From Arthrobacter sp. UKPF54-2 (GTDB taxonomy: Bacteria > Actinomycetota > Actinomycetes > Actinomycetales > Micrococcaceae), in the NCBI RefSeq assembly GCF_007858535.1, contig NZ_CP040174.1, positions 868,001 to 932,000 on the forward strand: DNA of 64,000 bases, in the 5' to 3' direction. Both the position numbers and the translations under genes were made by a program. Under the pieces are notes generated by a model, which worked only from the letters and a program-made list of their open reading frames with translations, did no database searches and was not told where the DNA came from. This document shows positions 34,907 through 42,581 of this stretch, piece by piece; the stretch's first letter is position 1; every line of letters starts with the position of its first letter.

Positions 34907-36511
34907 TCAGGCCAGATTTCCGACGGCGGATTCGGCGGCCGCCCGGACCTTGCCCGAGGCCAGCAGCGCGTCCGCAGCCTCCAGCTCGGGCGAGAGGAAC
35001 CGGTCGGTGCCCGGGCCGTCGACGACGTCGCGCAGCGCGGCGATGACCGCGGCCCCCGCCGGGCCCGGGCTCAGGTGGCCGCCGGAGAGCTGGGTGCGGA
35101 TGTCCAGGGCCCGGGCCGAGGTCACGAGTTCGATGGCCAGCACACGGCGCAGGTTCTCCACCGCGCGGCGGAGTTTGCGGGCCGCGTGCCAGCCCATCGA
35201 GACGTGGTCCTCCTGCATCGCGGAGCTCGGGATCGAGTCCACCGACGCCGGCACGGCCAGGCGCTTGTTGTCCGAGACCAGGCCGGCTTGGGTGTACTGC
35301 GCGATCATCAGGCCGGAGTCGACGCCGGGATCGGCGGCCAGGAAGGCCGGCAGCCCGTGCGAGCGGGCCGGATCCAGCATCCGGTCGGTGCGGCGCTCGG
35401 CGATGGAACTCAGGTCCGCGACGGCAATCGCCAGGAAGTCCAGCACGTAGGCCACCGGGGCGCCGTGAAAGTTGCCGTTGGAGCTGACCCGCCCGTCGGG
35501 GAGCACCACCGGGTTGTCGATCGCGGCGGCGAGTTCGCGGGAGGCCACCAGGGCGGCGTGGTCCACGGTGTCACGGACGGCGCCGGCCACCTGGGGGGCG
35601 CAGCGCAGCGAGTAGGCGTCCTGGACCTTGGTGTCGTTGATCCGGTGTGAGGCCACGATCGGGGAGTTGGAGAGGACCCGGAGCATGTTGTCCGCGGAGG
35701 CGGCCTGTCCCGGGTGCGGCCGCAGCGCGGCGTGCAGCTCGGGCAGGAAGACCTGGTCCGTGCCGAGCAGCGCCTCGACGCTGAGCGCGGCGGTGATGTC
35801 CGCCGTCGTGAGCAGCTGGCGGAGGTCCGCGATCGCCATCAGCAGCATGCCGAGCATGCCCTCGGTCCCGTTGACCAGGGCCAGGCCCTCCTTTTCGGCC
35901 AGCGTGACGGGTTCGATCCCGTGTTCGGCAAGGAGCTCGGCGACGGGGCGTCGTCCCTTGCCGCTGTTTTTTCCTCCATAGAGTTGACCGTCGGGTCCCG
36001 TCGCTTCGCCTTCGCCCATCAGGACCAAAGCGCAGTGCGAGAGCGGCGCGAGGTCTCCCGAGCAGCCGAGCGAGCCGAATTCACGGACCAGCGGGGTGAT
36101 GCCGGCGTTGAGGACGTCCACCATGGTCTGCAGCACCACGGGACGGACGCCGGTGCGGCCGGAGGCGAGGGTCTTGGCGCGCAGGAACATGATGCCGCGG
36201 ACCACTTCGCGTTCCACGGCCGGGCCCATGCCGGCGGCGTGGCTGCGGATCAGGGATTTCTGCAGCTGGGTGCGCAGTTCATTGGGGATGTGGCGGTTGG
36301 CCAGCGCCCCGAAGCCGGTGGAGATCCCGTAAGCCGGGGTCTCGCTGTGGGCCAGGTCGTCGATGTGGGCGCGGACCTTGGCGACGGCGTCGAGCGCGTC
36401 CTGGGCGATAGTGACCTGCGCGTCGTGGCGGGCGACGGCGACGACGTCCTCGGGGGTTACGCCGCTGGAGCCGAGGGTGACAGTGAGCGGCGAGTGGGTG
36501 GTTAAGGTCAT
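34907..36511 (-). CDS. hutH: Histidine ammonia-lyase
   Basis: 534 residues, normal size. Converts histidine to urocanate and ammonia, first step of histidine breakdown. YGISTGFGAL (61-70) and FGSLGCSGDLAPLSHC (145-160) are the family signatures. The autocatalytic MIO cofactor is built from residues 150-152, which read Cys-Ser-Gly; Ala-Ser-Gly is the form in the best-studied enzymes, and Cys is also seen in actinobacterial relatives to my knowledge. NGTEGMLG and QDAYSLRCAPQVAGAVRDT are intact. It lies 121 bp downstream of hutU with an interspersed palindrome in between. Confidence 0.95.
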   Translation of the reverse strand: MTLTTHSPLTVTLGSSGVTPEDVVAVARHDAQVTIAQDALDAVAKVRAHIDDLAHSETPAYGISTGFGALANRHIPNELRTQLQKSLIRSHAAGMGPAVEREVVRGIMFLRAKTLASGRTGVRPVVLQTMVDVLNAGITPLVREFGSLGCSGDLAPLSHCALVLMGEGEATGPDGQLYGGKNSGKGRRPVAELLAEHGIEPVTLAEKEGLALVNGTEGMLGMLLMAIADLRQLLTTADITAALSVEALLGTDQVFLPELHAALRPHPGQAASADNMLRVLSNSPIVASHRINDTKVQDAYSLRCAPQVAGAVRDTVDHAALVASRELAAAIDNPVVLPDGRVSSNGNFHGAPVAYVLDFLAIAVADLSSIAERRTDRMLDPARSHGLPAFLAADPGVDSGLMIAQYTQAGLVSDNKRLAVPASVDSIPSSAMQEDHVSMGWHAARKLRRAVENLRRVLAIELVTSARALDIRTQLSGGHLSPGPAGAAVIAALRDVVDGPGTDRFLSPELEAADALLASGKVRAAAESAVGNLA

Positions 36512-36554
36512 TGGGGTCTACCTAAATCTGATCGTTTTGAGCCGGATTTCCCCA

Positions 36555-36612
36555 TCGATTGCTCCGTAACGGCCCTTTTCAGGGCTCAAAACGGCACTTA
36601 CGGAGCAATCGA
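36555..36612. repeat. Interspersed palindrome, copy 2 (hutU-hutH gap)
   Basis: The best preserved copy: perfect 15-bp arms TCGATTGCTCCGTAA (36555-36569) and its complement (36598-36612). The core has GGCCCTTTT, then AGGGCT, then CAAAACGGC. It occupies most of the hutU-hutH gap, 20 bp after the hutU stop, and could separate or tune expression of the two genes. Confidence 0.8.
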
Positions 36613-36632
36613 CGGGGTTTTCGCGGGCTGGG

Positions 36633-38387
36633 CTAGCGGGACTCTGGGGCCACACGGACAGAGTTCCCTGGCCGAGCTTGCGAGGTTAGGGAGTCCGTGG
36701 GGAGCATGGGGATGCGGACGCCGCGTTCCTTGGCGACCTCGACGGCGCGGTCGTAGCCGGCGTCGACGTGGCGGATGACGCCCATGCCGGGGTCGTTGGT
36801 GAGGAGGCGTTCGAGCTTCTGCGCTGCGAGGTCGGTGCCGTCGGCCACCGAGACCTGGCCGGCGTGGATGGAGCGGCCGATGCCGACGCCGCCGCCGTGG
36901 TGGATCGATACCCAAGTGGCGCCGGAGGCGGTGTTGAGCAGGGCGTTGAGCAGCGGCCAGTCGGCGATCGCGTCGGAGCCGTCGGCCATGTCCTCGGTCT
37001 CGCGGTACGGCGAGGCGACAGAGCCGGAGTCCAGGTGGTCGCGGCCGATTACGATCGGGGCCTTGACCTTGCCCTCCTTCACGAGCTGGTTGAACAGCAG
37101 GCCGGCCTTGGCGCGGTCGCCGTAGCCCAGCCAGCAGATGCGGGCTGGCAGGCCTTCGAATTCCACCCGGTCCTGCGCGGCGTCGATCCAGCGGCGCAGG
37201 TGCTTGTTCTCCGGGAAGAGTTCCTTGATGGCGGCGTCCGTCACGGCGATGTCCTCCGGGTCGCCGGAGAGGGCCACCCAGCGGAACGGGCCCAGGCCCT
37301 CGCAGAACAGCGGGCGGATGTAGGCGGGGACGAAGCCGGGGAATTCGAAGGCGCGGTTGTAGCCGCCCTTGCGGGCCTCGTCGCGGATGGAGTTGCCGTA
37401 GTCGAACACCTCGGCGCCGGCGTCCTGGAATTCGACCATGGCCTGGACGTGCTTGGCCATCGAGGCCTGGGCCTTCTTGGTGAAGCCTTCCGGGTCGGCG
37501 GCGGCCTCGCGGTGCCATTCCTCGACCGTGATGCCTTCGGGCAGGTAGCTCAGGGGGTCGTGCGCGGAGGTCTGGTCCGTGACGATGTCCACGGTGAGCT
37601 CGCCGGCGTTGTGGCGGCGCAGGATTTCCGGGAAGACGGTGGCGGCGTTGCCGACGTAGCCCACCGACCAGCCGCGGCGTTCTTCCTTGGCTTTCAGGAC
37701 CTTGGCGATGGCGGTGTCGAGGTCGGTCTCCACCTCGTCAAGGTAGCGCTTGCCGGCGCGGCGGCGCAGGTGGCTCTCGTCGACGTCGACGATCAGGCAG
37801 GCGCCGTCGTTCAGGGTGACGGCGAGCGGCTGGGCGCCGCCCATGCCGCCGCAGCCGCCGGTGAGGGTCAGGGTGCCGGCGAGGGTGCCGTTTTCGTCCC
37901 CGGTGAGCTTGCGGGCGATCGCGGCGAAGGTCTCGAAAGTGCCCTGCAGGATGCCCTGGGTGCCGATGTAGATCCAGGACCCGGCGGTCATCTGGCCGTA
38001 CATCATCAGGCCCTCGGCCTCGAGCCGGCGGAATTCGGGCCAGGTGGCCCAGTCGCCGACGAGGTTGGAGTTGGCCAGCAGCACGCGCGGGGCCCATTCG
38101 TTGGTGCGGAAGACGCCGACCGGCTTGCCGGACTGGACCAGCAGGGTCTCGTCCTTTTCCATGGTTTCCAGCGTGCGGGTGATGGCGTCGAACGCGGCCC
38201 AGGACCGGACGGCGCGGCCGGTGCCGCCGTAGACCACCAGGTCATCGGGGCGCTCGGCGACCTCGGGGTCCAGGTTGTTCATCAGCATGCGCAGCGGGGC
38301 TTCGGTCTGCCAGCTCTTGGCGGTGAGCTCGGCGCCGCGGGCTGCTTTGACCGGGCGGGCACCGGTGGTGAAATCGGCGGGTGCCAT
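36633..38387 (-). CDS. hutU: Urocanate hydratase
   Basis: 584 residues from the ATG at 38387 with AAGGAG upstream. Hydrates urocanate to imidazolone propionate with tightly bound NAD+. Conserved stretches [55 protein letters not shown] (NAD site, about 110-150), [16 protein letters not shown] and the [15 protein letters not shown] block are as in the family. Transcribed after the IclR gene; control by it is supported by a palindrome at 38486-38501. Confidence 0.95.
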   Translation of the reverse strand: MAPADFTTGARPVKAARGAELTAKSWQTEAPLRMLMNNLDPEVAERPDDLVVYGGTGRAVRSWAAFDAITRTLETMEKDETLLVQSGKPVGVFRTNEWAPRVLLANSNLVGDWATWPEFRRLEAEGLMMYGQMTAGSWIYIGTQGILQGTFETFAAIARKLTGDENGTLAGTLTLTGGCGGMGGAQPLAVTLNDGACLIVDVDESHLRRRAGKRYLDEVETDLDTAIAKVLKAKEERRGWSVGYVGNAATVFPEILRRHNAGELTVDIVTDQTSAHDPLSYLPEGITVEEWHREAAADPEGFTKKAQASMAKHVQAMVEFQDAGAEVFDYGNSIRDEARKGGYNRAFEFPGFVPAYIRPLFCEGLGPFRWVALSGDPEDIAVTDAAIKELFPENKHLRRWIDAAQDRVEFEGLPARICWLGYGDRAKAGLLFNQLVKEGKVKAPIVIGRDHLDSGSVASPYRETEDMADGSDAIADWPLLNALLNTASGATWVSIHHGGGVGIGRSIHAGQVSVADGTDLAAQKLERLLTNDPGMGVIRHVDAGYDRAVEVAKERGVRIPMLPTDSLTSQARPGNSVRVAPESR

Positions 38388-38485
38388 GGGGGCTCCTTCG
38401 TTCTCTGGGGTGGTTCGCGGGAAGAGGTTCTGTATCAACTAAAGCCTGTCCGGAGGCCCGTAAACAGGGGGTTCGAACGGGTGCT

Positions 38486-38501
38486 GTCCGGGATGCCAGA
38501 C
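38486..38501. promoter_or_regulatory. IclR-type operator upstream of hutU
   Basis: GTCCGGGATGCCAGAC, about 100 bp before the hutU start, is an imperfect palindrome close to the elements at 39434 and 39502 (shared form GTCYGGNATNCCNGAC). Its position suggests that the adjacent IclR protein controls hutU. Confidence 0.6.
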
Positions 38502-38513
38502 CGAACTAACTGG

Positions 38514-38553
38514 CAGTTGTTGTCGTTTTGCGGCGACTAAACGACAACTACTG
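38514..38553. repeat. Palindrome overlapping the stop of the IclR gene
   Basis: Arms 38514-38528 (CAGTTGTTGTCGTTT) and 38539-38553 (AAACGACAACTACTG) match at 14 of 15 positions around a 10-base loop. The IclR gene's TAG (38550-38548) lies inside the right arm. The sequence is unrelated to the TTGCTCCGTA family. Confidence 0.7.
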
Positions 38554-39408
38554 CGGGCTGGTTGGGCTGGGGCGGCCGTGGATCCGTGCCGAGAGGTCAT
38601 CCGCGGCCTTTTTGACCCGCGCGGCCAGGACCGGCCACTGCTCGGCGGGCAGTTTGTCCTCGAGGAAGGTCACGGCGACGGCGGCGGTGGGCCAGCCGGT
38701 GTGGTCCGTCACGGCGGCGGCGATCGAGCCGAAGCCCGGCGTCACCTCGCCGTGTTCGGTGGCGTAGCCGCGCTGCCGGACCTGGTCCAGGTGCGAGGAA
38801 AGCGTGGAGTACTTGGTGATGGGCGATTCCGTCTCATGCCGCGCACTGAACGCGGCGGCGTTCGGGTACAGCGCCCTCACCTGGGACTTCGGCAGCGCCG
38901 CCAGGATCGCGCGCCCGCTGGCGGTGAGGTGGCTGGGCAGCCGGACGCCGACGTCGGTCACCAGCGAGGGCCGGTTCTTGGCCCGCTCCTCGACAATGTA
39001 GAGCACGTCCCGGCCATGCAGCACGGCCAGGTGGGCGCTCTCGCCGATCACGTCCACGAGCGTCGCCAGCATGGGCCGGCCCAGCCGGGAGAGCGGCTCC
39101 TGGCGGGAATAGGCGCTGCTGAGTTCGAAGGCGCTGATGCCGAGGCCGTAGCGCTGTTCCTCGTGCAGGTGCAGCACAAAGCCGTTCGCCTCCATCACCC
39201 CCAGCAGGTGGTAGACGCTGGAGCGCGGCAGGCCCAGGGAGGTGGCAATGTTCGACGCCGCCATCGGCCCGCGTTTGGAGGCCAGCAGCTTCAGGATGCG
39301 CAGCGTGTTCTCGGCCGCCGGCACCTTGGACGCGGCCCTGGCGGATTTGGCGGCGGGCTTCGGCGCGGCACTGGCGGCCGCGTCTGGCGGGGTGATGGCG
39401 GCTGACAT
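38548..39408 (-). CDS. IclR-family regulator of the hut genes
   Basis: 286 residues from the ATG at 39408. A 27-residue Ala/Pro/Lys-rich leader precedes the winged helix-turn-helix (ENTLRILKLLASKRGPMAASNIATSLGLPRSSVYHLLGVMEANGFV, about 32-77). The IclR effector domain follows (GISAFELSSAYSRQEPLSRLGRPMLATLVDVIGESAHLAVLHGRDVLYI...LPSHLTASGRAILAALP). Directly upstream of hutU on the same strand, with two operator-like palindromes before its own start (likely autoregulation) and one before hutU. Inducer perhaps histidine or urocanate, by inference. Confidence 0.92.
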   Translation of the reverse strand: MSAAITPPDAAASAAPKPAAKSARAASKVPAAENTLRILKLLASKRGPMAASNIATSLGLPRSSVYHLLGVMEANGFVLHLHEEQRYGLGISAFELSSAYSRQEPLSRLGRPMLATLVDVIGESAHLAVLHGRDVLYIVEERAKNRPSLVTDVGVRLPSHLTASGRAILAALPKSQVRALYPNAAAFSARHETESPITKYSTLSSHLDQVRQRGYATEHGEVTPGFGSIAAAVTDHTGWPTAAVAVTFLEDKLPAEQWPVLAARVKKAADDLSARIHGRPSPTSPQ

Positions 39409-39433
39409 ATGGTCCTCTTCGACGTCGGGCGGT

Positions 39434-39449
39434 GTCCGGTATCCCGTAC
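39434..39449. promoter_or_regulatory. IclR-type operator 1 upstream of the regulator gene
   Basis: GTCCGGTATCCCGTAC, about 26 bp before the IclR start codon; one of three related 16-bp imperfect palindromes in this locus. Confidence 0.5.
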
Positions 39450-39501
39450 TTAAGCATGCACCCTGGCTACCGGCGCCGTCGGGCAAGAAGCTCCGGGCGG
39501 C

Positions 39502-39517
39502 GTCTGGAATACCAGAC
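39502..39517. promoter_or_regulatory. IclR-type operator 2 upstream of the regulator gene
   Basis: GTCTGGAATACCAGAC has perfect 6-bp arms (GTCTGG/CCAGAC) around AATA and is the most symmetric of the three sites. It is 68 bp from the copy at 39434, close to 6.5 helical turns, and lies between the divergent IclR and membrane-protein genes. Confidence 0.6.
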
Positions 39518-39609
39518 ATTGCCGGCGCTCCGCGGGACTTACTCCCCTAGCCCGGCGGCGGGCGGCAGTGCTTCGCTGGACCCACGCCCGGAACACGAGG
39601 AGGACCGCC

Positions 39610-39945
39610 GTGCGCTGGCTCGCAGGACTGTTTCTGGTCGCCCACGGCCTCGTCCACTTGGCCATTTGGTTGCCGCGGCCGGACGCGAAGGCGCCGTTCG
39701 ACGTCGGCCGGTCCCCGTTTGCCGGGGAGGTGCGCCGGCTGGCCGCTGCCCTGGCCATCGCCTCGGCGGCGGTGCTGGGCCTCGGCGGCCTGGGGGTCCT
39801 GGTGGCGGCGCCGTGGTGGATTCCGGTCACGGTTGCCGGGGCGGGGATCTCCGCGGCCCTGCTGCTGCTCACATTCAACCCGTGGTGGCTGATCGGGCTG
39901 GGCATCAATGCCGCCATTATCGTCCTGGCCCTGCAGCAGGGGTGA
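39610..39945 (+). CDS. Four-span membrane protein of unknown function
   Basis: About 111 residues from the GTG at 39610, which has GAGGAGGA 6 bp upstream (an ATG at 39568 is less well placed). Three to four hydrophobic helices, starting with VRWLAGLFLVAHGLVHLAIWLP and ending FNPWWLIGLGINAAIIVLALQQG. The HGLVHLA segment contains two His within a helix. Divergent from the IclR gene and overlapping no other gene. No family recognised. Confidence 0.72.
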   Translation: MRWLAGLFLVAHGLVHLAIWLPRPDAKAPFDVGRSPFAGEVRRLAAALAIASAAVLGLGGLGVLVAAPWWIPVTVAGAGISAALLLLTFNPWWLIGLGINAAIIVLALQQG

Positions 39946-39952
39946 CGCGGGC

Positions 39953-40357
39953 GTGGTCGGCGGTGGGAGCCTGCAGGAAGCCGGGCTGAAAGCCGTCAAG
40001 GCCGTGCACACGCTGGCCTGGTTCAGCATCGAGGCGTCGATGGTGTACGTCCTCTACGCCGGGATCCGGGGGCGCTCCGACCGGCGGGCCGGCATTGCCG
40101 GCGCCGTCGTGTTCGCCGAAACGGCGATCTTCGCGGGCAACGGCTTCCACTGCCCGCTGACGGCGGTCGCGCAACGCCTCGGCGACGAGAGCGGCTCCGT
40201 GACTGACATTTACCTGCCCCAGTGGTTTGCCCGGAGCCTGCCGGCGATCCACGTGCCGCTGATCGTGCTGGCCGTGGCTCTGCACTGGCGCAACCTCCGG
40301 GCCGGCCGCAGGTCACGGAATCCCCGTGCACGGGAGGCATCCCCGGCGCCTGGCTGA
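39953..40357 (+). CDS. Membrane protein of unknown function
   Basis: About 134 residues from the GTG at 39953, 7 bp after the preceding stop, so the pair is likely an operon. Helices at VHTLAWFSIEASMVYVLYAGI, AGIAGAVVFAETAIFAGNGFHCPLTAVA and IHVPLIVLAVALHWRNL. FAGNGFHCPLTAVAQRLGD and YLPQWFARSLP give a recognisable loop pattern shared, from memory, by small conserved bacterial membrane proteins without a known role. Confidence 0.7.
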   Translation: MVGGGSLQEAGLKAVKAVHTLAWFSIEASMVYVLYAGIRGRSDRRAGIAGAVVFAETAIFAGNGFHCPLTAVAQRLGDESGSVTDIYLPQWFARSLPAIHVPLIVLAVALHWRNLRAGRRSRNPRAREASPAPG

Positions 40358-40370
40358 CGCCCTGAGCCGG

Positions 40371-40766
40371 TTAGCGGTGCGGCGAAATGTCCCACGGCAT
40401 GGAGCACCGCGAACGGCACCCGGGTTGGCCCTTGCCGGGCCAGGCGCGGCCGAAAGAGCGGTTGCACGGACAGCGCTCCGGCGTGTTCGGATTGCGGATC
40501 ACCCGGAAGCGCGGCGGCTTGATGCGGTCACTGTAGTCAAGCGTCGCCCCGGCGAGAACTGCGCCGGCTGTGGCGCTGACAAAGAGTTCGGCGCCGGGGC
40601 AGCCGTAGCGGGCGTCGCCCTCGCCCTGCGGGTCCTGAGTAAAGACGTAGGTCCGCCCGCAGCAGCCGCCGTCCTCGACGTCGATGCGCGCGCTGCCACC
40701 GAGGACCTCCAACTGGCGGATGGCCGCGGCCGTTACGGCAAATGGCGGCAGGATCGTCTCGCTCAC
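40371..40766 (-). CDS. HesB/IscA-like iron-sulfur cluster protein
   Basis: 131 residues. The A-type carrier fold is recognisable (FAVTAAAIRQLEVLGGSARIDVEDGGCCGRTYVFTQDP...YGCPGAELFVSATAGAVLAGATLDYSDRIKPPRFRVIRNPNTPERCPCNRSFG). It carries CC in GGCCG, a Cys in YGCPG and the CPCNRSFG element where IscA-type proteins have CxC. The extra C-terminal tail holds two more Cys (GCRSRCSMPW). Possibly an iron-sulfur carrier or iron donor. Its stop is 14 bp from a convergent stop. Confidence 0.8.
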   Translation of the reverse strand: MSETILPPFAVTAAAIRQLEVLGGSARIDVEDGGCCGRTYVFTQDPQGEGDARYGCPGAELFVSATAGAVLAGATLDYSDRIKPPRFRVIRNPNTPERCPCNRSFGRAWPGKGQPGCRSRCSMPWDISPHR

Positions 40767-40838
40767 GCGCCCACTCTAACCACCCGCCAAGCCACCTCCG
40801 CCCAAGGCGGGCGGCCCGGCGCGGGCCTACAGTTAATT

Positions 40839-41492
40839 ATGGTTCCGCTGAGTAACATGCTGGCGTTTGCACTGGCTTCGGCCGTGCTGATTGCCGTCCC
40901 CGGACCCAGTGTGCTGTTTGTGATCGGCCGGACCCTCGCCCTGGGCCGCAGGGGCGGGCTGCTGAGTGTGCTGGGGAATGCGCTGGGAGAACTGCTGCAG
41001 ATCGCGGCGGTGGCCCTGGGGGTGGGCGTCGTCCTGGCCCAGTCGGTAGCGCTCTTCAGCGTGGTGAAGTTCGCCGGGGCCGCCTACTTGATCTACCTCG
41101 GCGTCCAGGCGATCCGGCACCGCGGCGGAACGACGGCAGCCCGGGGTCCGGCACGGTCCGCTTCCGCCCGGCGGGTGCTGCGGGAGGGCTTCATTGTGGG
41201 GGCAACAAACCCCAAGTCGGTCGTCTTTTTTGTTGCCGTGCTGCCTCAGTTCGTCGACTATCACGCCGGAGCGATCCCGCTCCAGCTCGCCACCCTCGGC
41301 GCGGTGTTCCTGATGATCGCCCTGGTCTCGGACAGTGCCTGGGCGCTGGCCGCCGGGACCGCCCGGCAGTGGTTTGCCCGGTCACCGCGGCGGATCTCCG
41401 CCCTAGGCACCACCGGCGGGATCATGATGATCGGCCTGGGCGGCACCCTGGCCCTCGTCGGGCAGGCCGGGGAGCTACCCGCGGGTAAGTAG
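40839..41492 (+). CDS. LysE/RhtB-family exporter
   Basis: 217 residues from the ATG at 40839, six predicted spans. AVLIAVPGPSVLFVIGRTLALGRRGGLLSVLGNALGELL is the classic RhtB/LysE N-terminal block, and REGFIVGATNPKSVVFFVAVLPQFVD carries the NPK motif of region 3. Such proteins export amino acids or related metabolites (homoserine lactone, leucine, threonine); the substrate is not shown. It is distinct from the ArgO-like exporter at 15585. Confidence 0.9.
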   Translation: MVPLSNMLAFALASAVLIAVPGPSVLFVIGRTLALGRRGGLLSVLGNALGELLQIAAVALGVGVVLAQSVALFSVVKFAGAAYLIYLGVQAIRHRGGTTAARGPARSASARRVLREGFIVGATNPKSVVFFVAVLPQFVDYHAGAIPLQLATLGAVFLMIALVSDSAWALAAGTARQWFARSPRRISALGTTGGIMMIGLGGTLALVGQAGELPAGK

Positions 41493-41783
41493 TTTTCAGG
41501 TGCGGCCCAAGTGGTCTGGGGGTGCCAAAGGGGTAGCTGTTACTCGTGTTACTGACGACGGCGGATCGTACAGTTGGCCTACGACGTTACCGGACCGGCC
41601 GGGCGCCTCCGCTGGGGAGACGTTCGATCGATCCGGACCGCCGGGGCCCCGCCGCCGACCAGAGCGGCGGCGGGAGCCCGCCGCGCTGAGGTGGGACCCA
41701 GCGCCCCGGTCTCAGAAACTGGGCGCCAAGTCCCACCTCGGCAGCAGCGGAACCCGCCGCTCGTGAATCGGGCAGGCCGCCGC
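41493..41783. other. Intergenic region with a palindrome
   Basis: 291 bp between convergent genes. The only clear structure is the palindrome at 41688-41739. A plus-strand frame 41500-41766 has poor, Arg/Pro-rich content without a ribosome site and is not taken as a gene. Confidence 0.6.
41688..41739. repeat. 52-bp palindrome at the 3' end of bdhA
   Basis: GAGGTGGGAC...GCGCCC (41688-41706) pairs with GGGCGCC...GTCCCACCTC (41721-41739) at 16 of 19 positions around a 14-base loop. It lies 45 bp past the bdhA stop, between convergent genes. A third palindrome type by sequence. Confidence 0.65.
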
Positions 41784-42533
41784 CTACCGGGCGGACCAGC
41801 CGCCGTCCATGGTGTAGCTGGCACCCGTGACCATGCCGGCGTCGTCCGAGGCCAGCCACGCCACCAGCGAAGCCACCTCCTCGGGCTCGACCAGGCGCTT
41901 GACGGCAGCCTCGGTGAGCATGATCTTGGTCAGCACCTCGGACTCGGGGATGCCGTGCACCTTGGCCTGGTCCGCGATCTGGGATTCCACCAGCGGCGTC
42001 CGGACATAGCCCGGGTTGATGCAGTTGGACGTGACACCGTGCGCGCCGCCCTCCAGCGCCGTCACCTTGCTCAGCCCTTCCAGGCCGTGCTTGGCAGCGA
42101 CATAGGCGCTCTTGAACGGCGAAGCCCGCAGCCCGTGGACCGAGGACAGGTTGATGATCCGGCCGAACCCGTTCGCGTACATGTGCGGCAGAGCGGCCCG
42201 GACCAGCAGGAACGGCGCCTCCAGCATCAGGGTGATGATGCGGCGGAAGTCGGCCGGATCGAAGTCCTCGATCGGGCTGATGCGCTGGATCCCGGCGTTG
42301 TTGACCAGGATGTCGCAATCCAGGCTGAGCGTCTGCAGCGTTTCGACGTCGAGCAGGTTCACCGCCCAGGCGGTTCCCCCGACCTCGTCGGCGAGGGCGG
42401 TCGCGGCGGCCTCATCAACATCCGCGACCACCACCTTCGCACCCCTGGCAGCGAGGGCACGGACGCTGGCTGCGCCGATCCCGCCCGCGCCGCCGGTGAC
42501 CAGTGCCTTGCGGCCATTGAGCGTATTTTCCAT
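41784..42533 (-). CDS. bdhA: 3-hydroxybutyrate dehydrogenase (short-chain dehydrogenase)
   Basis: 249 residues. The SDR motif TGGAGGIG (14-21), ILVNNAGI, catalytic Ser in LSSVHGL, and YVAAKHG (Tyr and Lys) with the NPGYVRTPLV segment after it, plus AITRPLVEPEE-like AVKRLVEPEEVASLVAWLASDDAGMVTGASYTMDGGW, match bacterial D-3-hydroxybutyrate dehydrogenases, which oxidise 3-hydroxybutyrate to acetoacetate with NAD+. It sits in one operon with the MHS transporter upstream, so the pair would import and oxidise the hydroxy acid. Confidence 0.88.
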   Translation of the reverse strand: MENTLNGRKALVTGGAGGIGAASVRALAARGAKVVVADVDEAAATALADEVGGTAWAVNLLDVETLQTLSLDCDILVNNAGIQRISPIEDFDPADFRRIITLMLEAPFLLVRAALPHMYANGFGRIINLSSVHGLRASPFKSAYVAAKHGLEGLSKVTALEGGAHGVTSNCINPGYVRTPLVESQIADQAKVHGIPESEVLTKIMLTEAAVKRLVEPEEVASLVAWLASDDAGMVTGASYTMDGGWSAR

Positions 42534-42581
42534 TACCCAGCCTTCCAGTTCAGAGATTCACGGTCATCAGAGTCACACAGT

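Noticed and set aside
39568..39609. Upstream ATG start for the membrane protein
   Set aside because: It lacks a ribosome site, while the GTG at 39610 has GAGGAGGA at good spacing and begins directly with the hydrophobic helix.
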